64,000 nucleotides of DNA from assembly GCF_028595305.1 (NCBI RefSeq), contig NZ_JAQQXS010000014.1:1-64000 (forward strand), given 5' to 3'. A program made the position numbers and the translations under genes. Shown in pieces: positions 41,206-51,799 of this stretch (the stretch's first letter is position 1; each line of letters starts with the position of its first letter). This stretch comes from Roseateles koreensis (lineage in GTDB: Bacteria; Pseudomonadota; Gammaproteobacteria; Burkholderiales; Burkholderiaceae_C). The notes under the pieces are model-generated. The model worked only from the letters and a program-made list of their open reading frames with translations. It searched no databases and had not been told where the DNA came from.

Positions 41206-44200
41206 AGCAAATCCTGTGGGCGGAGAAAGCGCGCCAGGATTTGGCGTGCCCTGTCGAATTGGAACTGCTGAATTGCCGCCTGTAAAGCGCCAAAATCAGC
41301 TTCACCTGCTGTCTGTAAGGCGGTGTGATGCAAGGCCAGCAGGTCCAGCGCTTCGGGGTCGTCCCGGGCCAACGCGGTGTCGATCTGTTCTACCAAGGCT
41401 TGAAGTTGTACGGCGTTCAGGGCGGGCTTGCGTTCGGCTGAAGCGGCAGGGGCGACGTCGTGCTCGTGGCTGCGACGGTCAGGCAGGTGGAGGCTCAAGG
41501 ATTGAATCAAATGGTTTAGGGCTGCTTCAGCCTCGTCCAGGGCTTCGTTCAGGGGGGCAGTTTTGATTTGCCCTTGCAGGGTTTGTTCCAGCGCACGCAG
41601 GCGCTCGTGCAGCGGCGTCGCGCCGAGGGTGCCGGCCAGCCCTTTGAGGCTGTGGGTCAGGCGCTCGGCCCGAGGGCGGTCTTCGGTGTTCAGGGCGTCG
41701 CGCACTTCGTGCAGCGCGGTGCGGCGGGTGGCTGTGAATTGGTGCAGCAAGTCCAGGTAGAACGCAGCCCTGCCCGCTGTGCGCCGCAGGCCCAGGGCCA
41801 AGTCCAGTCCGTCGATCTGGTCGGGTAGCTGGACGGACTGTTGCGCTTGCCGCGAGAACTTCAGCGGGGACTTGAACACCGTGGGCGAGGTCTCGACCCG
41901 CTGAGCATTTGCACTATCGCCCAAGCCGGCACGGGGTTGAATCCAGCGTGCCAGGGCGTCCCACAGTTCGTCGGGGGCGATGGGTTTGGATACATAGTCA
42001 TTCATGCCCGCCAACAAGCAACGTTGGCGGTCGCTGGGCAGCGCGTTGGCAGTCATCGCAATGACAGGCAAGAGCGCGTGACGGGGATTTTTGCGCAGTT
42101 GCAAGGTGGCTTCCAGGCCGTCCATCACCGGCATTTGCATGTCCATCAGCACCAGGTCGTAGGGCTGCTGTTCGATTTGAGCCAGCGCGGCTTGGCCGTT
42201 CTCCACCACGTCGACGTGCAAACCGGCATCGCTCAGCAACTCTTGTGCGATTTGCTGGTTCAAGTCGTTGTCTTCGACCAGCAGAATGCGGGCGCCGCGC
42301 AGATGACGCAACCGGCTGGGAATTTCAATGGCCGGCTCGCCGGGGCCCGAGGGCGCGCCGGTGCCTTGCACGGCGTCAGACGCACCTTGCCGCTCGCTGA
42401 GCAGCCGGATCAATGTGTTGAACAGCAGCGAGGCGTTGACGGGCTTCAGCAAGACGTCGTCCACCCCGGAGTATTCGGCGCCCCGGACGGCTTCTTCCCG
42501 GCCGTGGGCGGTCACCATGATCTGGAGCGGCCGATGTTTGAGCGTCAGCTCCCGAATGCGGCGGGTGGTTTCCAGACCGTCCATATGGGGCATTTGCCAG
42601 TCGACCATCACGATGTCGAAGGCTTGATCGCCGGCATCCGCAATGTGCACCGCCTGAATGGCCAAGGGGCCTGTGTTGACTGTTGCGACGGCAAAGCCCT
42701 GGCTGCTGAGTATGTCAACCAGGACGGCGGCGGCATGGGGGTTGTCGTCGACCACCAGGACGCGACGGTCGCGCAGCTGGATTTCGGGCAGCAAGGGGCG
42801 TGCGGTCATGCGCCCGACTTCGACTCGGGCCGTAAACCAGAAGGTCGAGCCCTGGCCCAAGGTGCTGTCAACGCCAACGTCGCCGCCCATCAACGCGGCC
42901 AGGCCTTTGCTGATGACCAGCCCCAATCCCGAGCCGCCGTAGTGGCGGGCGGTTGCGTCTTCGGCTTGCGAGAATTCTCTGAACAAGCGGCTCATTTGCT
43001 CCGGCGACAAACCGATGCCGGTGTCTTTGACGTCGAATTTCAGCTTGACATAGGTGGCGTGAGGCGTCGGCTCCAGGGACTGATCCAGCGTCACATGGAC
43101 ACTGACTTCCCCTTGCGCGGTGAACTTGATGGCGTTGTTGGCAAAGTTGATCAGCACTTGACCGAGCCGCAAGGGATCGCCTACCAGGTAGGGCGGCACG
43201 TCCTGCGCCACCTGGAACATCAACTCCAGTCCTTTATCGCTGGCTTTTTCGGCGATCACATTGGCCACGTTTTGCAGCATGGCATCGAGTTCGAAGGGCG
43301 TGTGCTCAATGGACAGCATGCCCGCCTCCACCTTGGAAAAGTCCAGGATGTCGTTCAGGATGCCCAGCAGATGCTGCCCGGCGAGCTTGATCTTGTCGAC
43401 GTAGTCGCGCTGCTGCACGCTCATTTCAGTGCGGCTGGCCAGATGGGAGAGGCCGATGATGGCGTTCATCGGTGTGCGGATTTCGTGGCTCATCGCGGCC
43501 AGAAAGGCACTCTTCGCCGCGGTGGCTTCTTCGGCGCGGACGCGGGCGGCGTTGAGGTCGGCCATGGTCTGGGTGAGTTGCTCTTGCATGGTTGCAACAG
43601 CGGCCAGGGTGTCGTACTTTTGCTGGGCCGCGTCCGGCAGCTGCAGCGCCCAGTTGCCAGCGGCAATGCGCAGCACGGCATCGGCCACCGCATGCGATTC
43701 CGCCACCAACTTTTTCATGCGGATGGCAATGAATGAAAGCACCCCGGCGTGCAGGCAGATGTAGAACGCGTGCATCGCCGCCGTGGAATGGTTTTCAGGC
43801 TGGAGCGCTGTGCCCACCAACAGCCTGGAATGCTCCGCGAACAGGGCATGGTGTAGCAAGATCATCGCTGCGGCGCCGACGATGGGGCGCCAGTCGCAGT
43901 AAATAGCCAAGGCACCCAGCAACACGAAAAAGCCCAGGTGTGTGTTCGGGTTGTCGCCACTTTGTTCGATCGCCAGGCTCACAAACACCACGAAGGACAG
44001 CGCCACGGCCATGCGCGCAATCAGCGCCTCGGGCCGCCGCCAGCATAGCCATGCGGGTATCAGCAGCGCGGGCAGTCCCAGGCCCAGCACCAGTGCCACG
44101 GTGTGGGTTGCCGGTGCCTGGTACAAACTCCACAAGCCATGCAGGGTCGCCAGGCCCAACAGTAGTTTGTGAGCCTCTCGGTAGTAGGCGACTTCGCGCG

Positions 44201-44216
44201 CAGAGGGGCCGGTCAT
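41202..44216 (-). CDS. Hybrid sensor histidine kinase with two receivers and an HPt domain
   Basis: The 1004-residue inner-membrane protein has five or six helices at about 15-170, a short coiled linker, HisKA with phosphoacceptor His244 (AAMSHEIRTPMNAI), HATPase (NFANNAIKFTAQGE, DTGIGLSPEQ, GGSGLGLVIS), then two receiver domains whose phosphorylated aspartates sit in MVDWQMPHMDGL and LMDMQMPVMDGL, and an HPt domain with THSLKGLAGTLGA. The C-terminal output regulator is missing, so phosphate must pass to a separate protein. The ATG at 44216 was chosen; a longer frame upstream is less likely. It is translated just before the thioredoxin gene, with overlap. Confidence 0.94.
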   Translation of the reverse strand: MTGPSAREVAYYREAHKLLLGLATLHGLWSLYQAPATHTVALVLGLGLPALLIPAWLCWRRPEALIARMAVALSFVVFVSLAIEQSGDNPNTHLGFFVLLGALAIYCDWRPIVGAAAMILLHHALFAEHSRLLVGTALQPENHSTAAMHAFYICLHAGVLSFIAIRMKKLVAESHAVADAVLRIAAGNWALQLPDAAQQKYDTLAAVATMQEQLTQTMADLNAARVRAEEATAAKSAFLAAMSHEIRTPMNAIIGLSHLASRTEMSVQQRDYVDKIKLAGQHLLGILNDILDFSKVEAGMLSIEHTPFELDAMLQNVANVIAEKASDKGLELMFQVAQDVPPYLVGDPLRLGQVLINFANNAIKFTAQGEVSVHVTLDQSLEPTPHATYVKLKFDVKDTGIGLSPEQMSRLFREFSQAEDATARHYGGSGLGLVISKGLAALMGGDVGVDSTLGQGSTFWFTARVEVGRMTARPLLPEIQLRDRRVLVVDDNPHAAAVLVDILSSQGFAVATVNTGPLAIQAVHIADAGDQAFDIVMVDWQMPHMDGLETTRRIRELTLKHRPLQIMVTAHGREEAVRGAEYSGVDDVLLKPVNASLLFNTLIRLLSERQGASDAVQGTGAPSGPGEPAIEIPSRLRHLRGARILLVEDNDLNQQIAQELLSDAGLHVDVVENGQAALAQIEQQPYDLVLMDMQMPVMDGLEATLQLRKNPRHALLPVIAMTANALPSDRQRCLLAGMNDYVSKPIAPDELWDALARWIQPRAGLGDSANAQRVETSPTVFKSPLKFSRQAQQSVQLPDQIDGLDLALGLRRTAGRAAFYLDLLHQFTATRRTALHEVRDALNTEDRPRAERLTHSLKGLAGTLGATPLHERLRALEQTLQGQIKTAPLNEALDEAEAALNHLIQSLSLHLPDRRSHEHDVAPAASAERKPALNAVQLQALVEQIDTALARDDPEALDLLALHHTALQTAGEADFGALQAAIQQFQFDRARQILARFLRPQDLL

Positions 44217-44591
44217 CTCAGTGACCCTGCCAGCAGACAGCCGGCAAGGAAGCGAGATGCCCCGGCCACCTTGGCGTTGTGCGTCTGTCTCTGCATCGGT
44301 GTTGATTTGGACTTCGGCCAAGCATTTCAGGAACACGCTGTTGGCACGGTATCAACGGCATGGGATCACCACCTGTTCAATCACTTCGCATCGGTGCCGT
44401 GTCAGGCATTGATGTGGCTTCAGTATAGGCAGGTCGCCTGGAGCGGGGCTCATTGTTTCCACCGGTTTGCCGCGACGGCCGGCCTTTGCCGCTGGCGCTG
44501 CAACACATTCTTATGTACGGGTTTGCAGTTATGTTTGGGCACAAAAAAAGGCCACCCGAAGGTGGCCTTGTTGCTGATCCAAGTGCGCAGC
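44217..44591. other. Spacer between the hybrid kinase and the DUF4397 gene
   Basis: The 375 bases must hold the kinase promoter; near its right end is the DUF4397 terminator (44543-44569). Frames crossing it show no protein-like features. I see no other element. Confidence 0.5.
44543..44569 (-). terminator. Rho-independent terminator after the DUF4397 gene
   Basis: AAGGCCACC and GGTGGCCTT form a 9-bp stem with a CGAA loop; on the minus strand a run of seven T follows. It lies 22 bases past the DUF4397 stop. Confidence 0.88.
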
Positions 44592-45926
44592 TTATTGCAG
44601 CGGCGCGAGGTCGTCGCGGTTGATCTGCACGGTGTAAGGCACCACCGAGTCACCCAGCACGAAGACTGAGAACACGGTATTGGCGGCCAGGTTCACACCG
44701 GTCAGGGCCGACAAGGCCGGGTTGGCCGTGGGCAGGGTCACGGACACGCGCGAACCGGCGGTCAGGCCGGCCACGGTCTGCGGTGTCGATGCCGTACCGG
44801 GCATCACATTGCTGGCCTGGTTGGTGAAGTCGACCTGCATGCCGGCACCGACCGAGCTGGCCACGCCGTTCATCAAACGGACCTTGGTGTAACCCGAGGT
44901 GGTGGGCAGGCGGTTGTCATCGATGATCACCGACACCATGGGCGCTGCGGCCGGGCCATAGACCAGCACCGTGTAGTCACCACCGGCGGCCAAGGTCGGC
45001 GCGGTCACCGTCACGGGCGAGCCATTGACCATCACGCTGAAGCTGGTGGCAGCGCCGGCTGTGGTGGTGACGTACTGACCGATGGCGGGGGCCAGCGAGG
45101 CGCTCATCAAGGACTTGCCGTTGAGCGTGGACGTGACAAAGGTATTGGCCGAGGAGGCGACACCGTTGCTCGCAGGCGTTGCCGAGGCCACGCCGTTCAC
45201 CACCCGGGCACGGGCCGAGGTGGTGGGATAGTTGGTGGCGCTGCCTTGCTGGACCAACACCATGCCGTTGACCAACTTGCCACCCACGGTGGAGGTGGAC
45301 ACCAGGGTTTGAATCGAGGTGGAGGCCAGGGCTACGCTGGGGATGTCGAGGCGAACGTCAGCCGGCTTGCCCGTGCCCGTGAGGGTCAGGCGGTAGGTGC
45401 CGCTGGTCATCAGGTTGTAGCCGCTGCTGCCCAGGATGTTGGTGGCAACCGGGGTGTAGGTGCTCAGGCTGTCGGTGTTGTTGGCAGCCGTGACATAGAG
45501 GTCCAGTGCGCCGGCATCGGCAGCCAGGTTCAACAGCAGCAGCTTGGCTTTGTTGGCATCAGGCGTGGATTCGGTTTCTTGCAGCAGGGTCTGCTTGACG
45601 GCACCGGCCCAGCCGTAGGCAATCACGGTGTAGTTGCTGTTGCCCGCCAGGGTCGGGGTCCAGGACAGCACGGCGCTGCCGTTGACGCTGTCCAGCAGTT
45701 GCGAGGAGGTCGAGCCGGTGTCCACGCTGCCGTAAGCGCCCACGGCGCCATAGGCCACCTTGGAGTTGATGGTCGTGCTGTTGACCGCAAAGTCGAGCGA
45801 GGAATAAGAGACGCTGGCATTCAGCAGTCGTACATTGGTGTGATTGCTGCTCCCACCACCACCGCAAGCGGAGAGAAGGGCGGCGCCGGCCAAGGTCAGG
45901 CCAAGCGCCCAGGGTTTGAATCGCAT
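44592..45926 (-). CDS. DUF4397-containing lipoprotein
   Basis: The 444-residue product has a lipoprotein signal with lipobox LSAC (about residue 22) followed by a glycine run. Three immunoglobulin-like modules begin with similar pieces: VRLLNASVSYSSLDFAV, ARVVNGVASATPASNGV and VRLMNGVASSVGAGMQVDF, with YTVIAYG or YTVLVYGPA at their ends, as in DUF4397. Composition is rich in serine, threonine, alanine and glycine. The role is unknown; similar repeats occur in surface or periplasmic binding proteins. The ATG at 45926 is preceded by GGAGC. It is monocistronic, with its own terminator. Confidence 0.88.
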   Translation of the reverse strand: MRFKPWALGLTLAGAALLSACGGGGSSNHTNVRLLNASVSYSSLDFAVNSTTINSKVAYGAVGAYGSVDTGSTSSQLLDSVNGSAVLSWTPTLAGNSNYTVIAYGWAGAVKQTLLQETESTPDANKAKLLLLNLAADAGALDLYVTAANNTDSLSTYTPVATNILGSSGYNLMTSGTYRLTLTGTGKPADVRLDIPSVALASTSIQTLVSTSTVGGKLVNGMVLVQQGSATNYPTTSARARVVNGVASATPASNGVASSANTFVTSTLNGKSLMSASLAPAIGQYVTTTAGAATSFSVMVNGSPVTVTAPTLAAGGDYTVLVYGPAAAPMVSVIIDDNRLPTTSGYTKVRLMNGVASSVGAGMQVDFTNQASNVMPGTASTPQTVAGLTAGSRVSVTLPTANPALSALTGVNLAANTVFSVFVLGDSVVPYTVQINRDDLAPLQ

Positions 45927-46085
45927 TGAAAAGCTCCGTTGAATGGTGTTGCGCGATTGGGCCAAGCCCCTGTTGCTGGGGCATGTGGCTCAGGTTTCGC
46001 TATTGTGAAGCCGCAGGTGCGGGAGCTGCACAAGCCTTCATATTACAGGAGGCGGCTCTAAAAACTATTTGGAAGGCACTGCTAG

Positions 46086-48182
<2,097 letters not shown>

Positions 48183-48437
48183 GGCAGGCCCTGACTCAAG
48201 CCCTGCACTGACACTGTCGAAACTTTGATTGCATGGGTTTGTCCTGGTGACGCGATATCGCGGCAGCGGCACGTGGGCTGAGGGGGGCTCCACCCAAATC
48301 TTGTCAAAGATACGAGGGCATTTGAATGCATGAGGGGTCGCCCGGTGTTTTGGGCGATTGATGTGCGGAACGGCGTCCCGTTCGGGGGAGTGAACCGCCC
48401 GGACTGGCCGACGCTGTCGTCATAATTTGGGTGAGGC

Positions 48438-50768
48438 ATGGGACAACAACTTTTTCAGCGGGCCAGACCGCTGGCGGTGTTTCTGGCTGCGCTGAGCGGG
48501 CTTCAGCCTGCCTGGGCTGCGGACCGGTGGACGCTGAGCGGGGTTGGGGCATGGATGGTCGGCTTGGGCCTGATCGCCATCCTGATCATGGGTTTGGCGC
48601 TGCGCTTGTTGCTGGTATTGCGTTTGCGTTTGCGTCGCCGCCGCCTGGAGTTGCTGGCGGTACGGCGTGAGCGGAGCAAACTCAGCGCGTTGCTCAATGC
48701 CATCCCGGACCCCGTGTATTTTCGGGATCAGCAGGGGGCGTTTGAGGTTTGCAACCCCGCCTTTGAGCAATGCACCGGCTTGAGTGAGTTGCAGCTCCGC
48801 GCGCTGGGCGGCGTACAGGGTGTGGCGGGTTTGGAGTGGGCGGACCTTCCGGAGTCACTGCGCGCTGCCAGCCTTGCTTTGACGACGCCTGCACCTCAAC
48901 GCACGCTCAGCTGGACCACCCGGCCTGACGGCCAGCGGGTGTGCCTGGACGTGGTGCAGGCACCGGTGATGGTGGATGGTGAAAACCTGGGGTCGGTCGG
49001 CGTGGCGCGGGACGTGACCCGCCTGCGTGAGGCGATGACTCAGTTGCACCGTGCCGTGACCGTGTTCGAGCATTGCGGTGAAGGCATCATGGTGCTGGAC
49101 GCCGACCTGCTGATCCGCGACGTCAATCCCGCCCTGTGCGCCATTACCGGCTACAGCTGCGAAGAGTTGCTGGGCAGCATGCCGCAGTACCTGCAGATCG
49201 GCGGGCAGACTCCTGACTTTTTGCAGGATCTGTGGGCCGAAGTGGCTGCCAAGGGCAAATGGAGCGGCGAATTGCTGGAGCGCAACAAGGCCGGGCTGGC
49301 CGTTCCGCTTTGGGCCACCATCGTGTGCGTGCCGCCCGCCGAACTGGGCGGCGAGCAGCACTACCTGGCCGTGTTGACGGATATCTCCCGCATCAAGCAG
49401 ACCGAGGCCGAGCTGCTGCACCAGGAGTTGCACGACCGGCTCACCGGCCTGCCTAACGCGGCGTTGCTGCGGGACCGCATCAGCCGGCAGATCAGCGTGG
49501 CCGAGCGCGACCGTACCAGTGTGGCGGTGCTGTACATCGATCTCGACGGCTTCCGGGAGGTCAATGACATTGCCGGGCACACGGCGGGCGACGCGGTGCT
49601 GAAGGAAGCCGCAGATCGCTTCCTCAAAGTGGTGCGGGTCAGCGACTCGGTGGCCCGTGTGGGGGCCGATGAATTTGTGGTTGTGTTGTCGGGCCTGGTG
49701 GACGAGGAAACCGCCATGCGCCTGGGTGAACGCCTGATCGATTCGATGCGCGAACCCATGCAGTTGCAGGTGGCCGACAAAATGCAGCGCTTCATGCTGG
49801 GCGCCAGTATTGGCCTGGCGCTGTTCCCGACCGACGGCACGACGGTGGATGATCTGCTGCGCAATGCCGAGGCCGCCATGTGCCGTGCCAAGGCCCATGC
49901 GCGCAATACTGTGCAGGCGTATCGCCCTGAATTGACGGCAGCGGTGCAACTGCGCTTCGAGCTGACCCATGCCTTGCGCCATGCCAATGAGTTGGCGCAG
50001 TTCCGCCTCGAGTACCAACCGCAGGTGCGCTTGTCCGATGGCGCGCTGATCGGCGCTGAGGCGCTGCTACGCTGGCGCCATCCGGTGCGGGGCGCGATTT
50101 CGCCGGTGGAATTCATACCCTTGGCGGAAGACACCGGCTTGATCGTACAAATCGGCCAATGGGTGCTTGAGACGGCCTGCGCCCAGGCGGCGGCTTGGCA
50201 GGGCGTTGCTGGCAAGCCGCAGCAAGTGGCCGTCAATGTGTCGGCACGGCAGCTGCGTCAACCCGGATTTGTCCAGTTGGTGGACGCCACGCTGGCCGCC
50301 AGTGGCTGCCCGCCGCATGCGCTTGAATTGGAAGTCACGGAGAGTCTGCTGCTGGAGGATGCCGAGGGCGCCATTGAATTGCTGGGGGCCTTGAGCCAGC
50401 GCGGCGTGCGGGTGGCGATTGATGATTTCGGCACGGGTTACAGCTCTTTGTCCTACCTGCGCCGCATGCCCATCCAGACCCTCAAGATCGACCGCAGTTT
50501 CGTCAGCGAGTTGGGCAGCGATGCCAATGTGGCGGCGATTGCCCGCACCGTCATTGTGTTGGCCCGCAGCTTGAATCTCGATGTCTTGGCCGAGGGCGTT
50601 GAAACCGCCGAACAAGCCGCCTGGCTGCGCCGTGAAGGCTGCGATTGGGCCCAGGGCTGGCACTTTGGCCGACCCATGGCGCCTGCTGATATTCACCAAG
50701 GCCCCATGTATAAACCGCAGCTCGATATCGTGCGCAAGACCCCGGCCACGGAGTTGCTATCAGCCTGA
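48438..50768 (+). CDS. Membrane GGDEF-EAL protein with PAS domains
   Basis: The 776-residue protein has a short signal-like segment, a transmembrane helix (about 36-62), two PAS modules (about 80-190 with PVYFRDQQGAFEVCNPAFEQ, and about 205-320 with GIMVLDADLLIRDVNPALCA), then GGDEF and EAL domains. The GGDEF site is degenerate, VGADEFVVVL, while the EAL part keeps AEALLRWRHP, VNVSARQL, ELEVTESLLLEDAE and IDDFGTGYSSLSYLRRMP. It probably degrades cyclic di-GMP, with the GGDEF part possibly regulatory. No partner gene is close; the HDOD gene lies on the other strand. Confidence 0.93.
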   Translation: MGQQLFQRARPLAVFLAALSGLQPAWAADRWTLSGVGAWMVGLGLIAILIMGLALRLLLVLRLRLRRRRLELLAVRRERSKLSALLNAIPDPVYFRDQQGAFEVCNPAFEQCTGLSELQLRALGGVQGVAGLEWADLPESLRAASLALTTPAPQRTLSWTTRPDGQRVCLDVVQAPVMVDGENLGSVGVARDVTRLREAMTQLHRAVTVFEHCGEGIMVLDADLLIRDVNPALCAITGYSCEELLGSMPQYLQIGGQTPDFLQDLWAEVAAKGKWSGELLERNKAGLAVPLWATIVCVPPAELGGEQHYLAVLTDISRIKQTEAELLHQELHDRLTGLPNAALLRDRISRQISVAERDRTSVAVLYIDLDGFREVNDIAGHTAGDAVLKEAADRFLKVVRVSDSVARVGADEFVVVLSGLVDEETAMRLGERLIDSMREPMQLQVADKMQRFMLGASIGLALFPTDGTTVDDLLRNAEAAMCRAKAHARNTVQAYRPELTAAVQLRFELTHALRHANELAQFRLEYQPQVRLSDGALIGAEALLRWRHPVRGAISPVEFIPLAEDTGLIVQIGQWVLETACAQAAAWQGVAGKPQQVAVNVSARQLRQPGFVQLVDATLAASGCPPHALELEVTESLLLEDAEGAIELLGALSQRGVRVAIDDFGTGYSSLSYLRRMPIQTLKIDRSFVSELGSDANVAAIARTVIVLARSLNLDVLAEGVETAEQAAWLRREGCDWAQGWHFGRPMAPADIHQGPMYKPQLDIVRKTPATELLSA

Positions 50769-50838
50769 GATCGTCTATACGCGTTGTGCGGGCGGCAGGG
50801 CTGAGCCCGCGAGCGATTGGCAGGCGCGGCGGCTGTGC

Positions 50839-51672
50839 TCAGGCCAACTGCGGCAGCAGGCGCAGCGTGGGCTCCACGCCCAGGTGCAGCAAATCGGCGA
50901 TGTCCTGAACATCTTGCTCCAGCGCCGGGTGCTCCCAACCATTGCGTGTGTGGCGGGCCAGGCGAATGGCCAGGATGACACAGCGCACCTGTGGCCGGTG
51001 GGCGTGGTCGTCGTCGGTCAGCTGAGCCAGCACGTCAGGCAGTTGCCACGCCTTGATCAGTGCCCGGCGCAAGTCCAGCAGATCAATCCCCAGCACCGTG
51101 CGGCAGGCTTGGCGGGTACGCAGTCCCGGCGTGGTGGCTTGCAGCATGTCGATGCGCTGCGCCAGCGTGGGGGCGTGCAGCCACATCATCATTTCGACGA
51201 AATGGTGCAGCAGGGCCGCCTCATGGATCAACGGCGCATTCGGATCATCAAGTTGGGTGGCGAAGCCGTGGGCAAAGCGCGCCGCGCGATGGCTCAGGTC
51301 CAGAACCCGTTCCAGGCCCGACAGGGCGTCAAGGCGTTGCGCCAGCCAATCGTCGGTCACGGGCAAGCCGGTGAAGGCTCTGAAGAAGGGGCTGACACCC
51401 ATCAGGATCAGGGTTTCCAGTGAACTCACCGTCTTGGGCAAGTTGGCCTTGTTGCGGGCCTGGCTGCCCGCGTGCCGCAACAGGCGCAGCAGCATCAAGG
51501 GGTCGTTGTTGATCAGCGCGGCCAGATCGTTCATGTCCACGCTGTCCTCGTCTTGTGCGAGGGCATCGATCTGCTGTGCGGTGTCAACCTGCACCGGAAT
51601 GTCGATTTGGCGAAAGAATTCCACCCAACCGTTCAAGGTGGTTTTGGGTTGTTCCAGAAAATTGGGTGGCAT
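50839..51672 (-). CDS. HDOD-domain protein
   Basis: The 277-residue protein carries an HDOD domain, a non-catalytic relative of HD-type hydrolases used in signalling. It opens with WVEFFRQIDIPVQVDTAQQI, and the core has DMNDLAALINNDPLMLLRLLRHAG, VSSLETLILMGVSPFFRAF and HEAALLHHFVEMMMW. The metal-binding HD pair is absent, as usual for HDOD. It often occurs with c-di-GMP proteins; the GGDEF-EAL gene converges on it here, 70 bases away, which hints at a shared signalling theme without proof. Confidence 0.88.
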   Translation of the reverse strand: MPPNFLEQPKTTLNGWVEFFRQIDIPVQVDTAQQIDALAQDEDSVDMNDLAALINNDPLMLLRLLRHAGSQARNKANLPKTVSSLETLILMGVSPFFRAFTGLPVTDDWLAQRLDALSGLERVLDLSHRAARFAHGFATQLDDPNAPLIHEAALLHHFVEMMMWLHAPTLAQRIDMLQATTPGLRTRQACRTVLGIDLLDLRRALIKAWQLPDVLAQLTDDDHAHRPQVRCVILAIRLARHTRNGWEHPALEQDVQDIADLLHLGVEPTLRLLPQLA

Positions 51673-51799
51673 GCCGCTGTTCCGCTATTCCGCTGATCCA
51701 GGGATCTGTTAGCGCAATATCGGCGGTCTGTGAAAAAAATGAAAGGCCCCCCCGGCATAAACGGCCGCAGCCAGGCGGGGCAAGGGTTTGAAGCGAGGT

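Noticed and set aside
41841-43736. A 631-residue open frame opposite the hybrid kinase
   Set aside because: Antisense to conserved kinase and receiver domains; composition is typical of a shadow frame.
51715-51780. Possible terminator after the DUF885 gene
   Set aside because: A C-run/G-run pairing and a T-rich tract are present, but the stem is short with a large loop; too weak to list.
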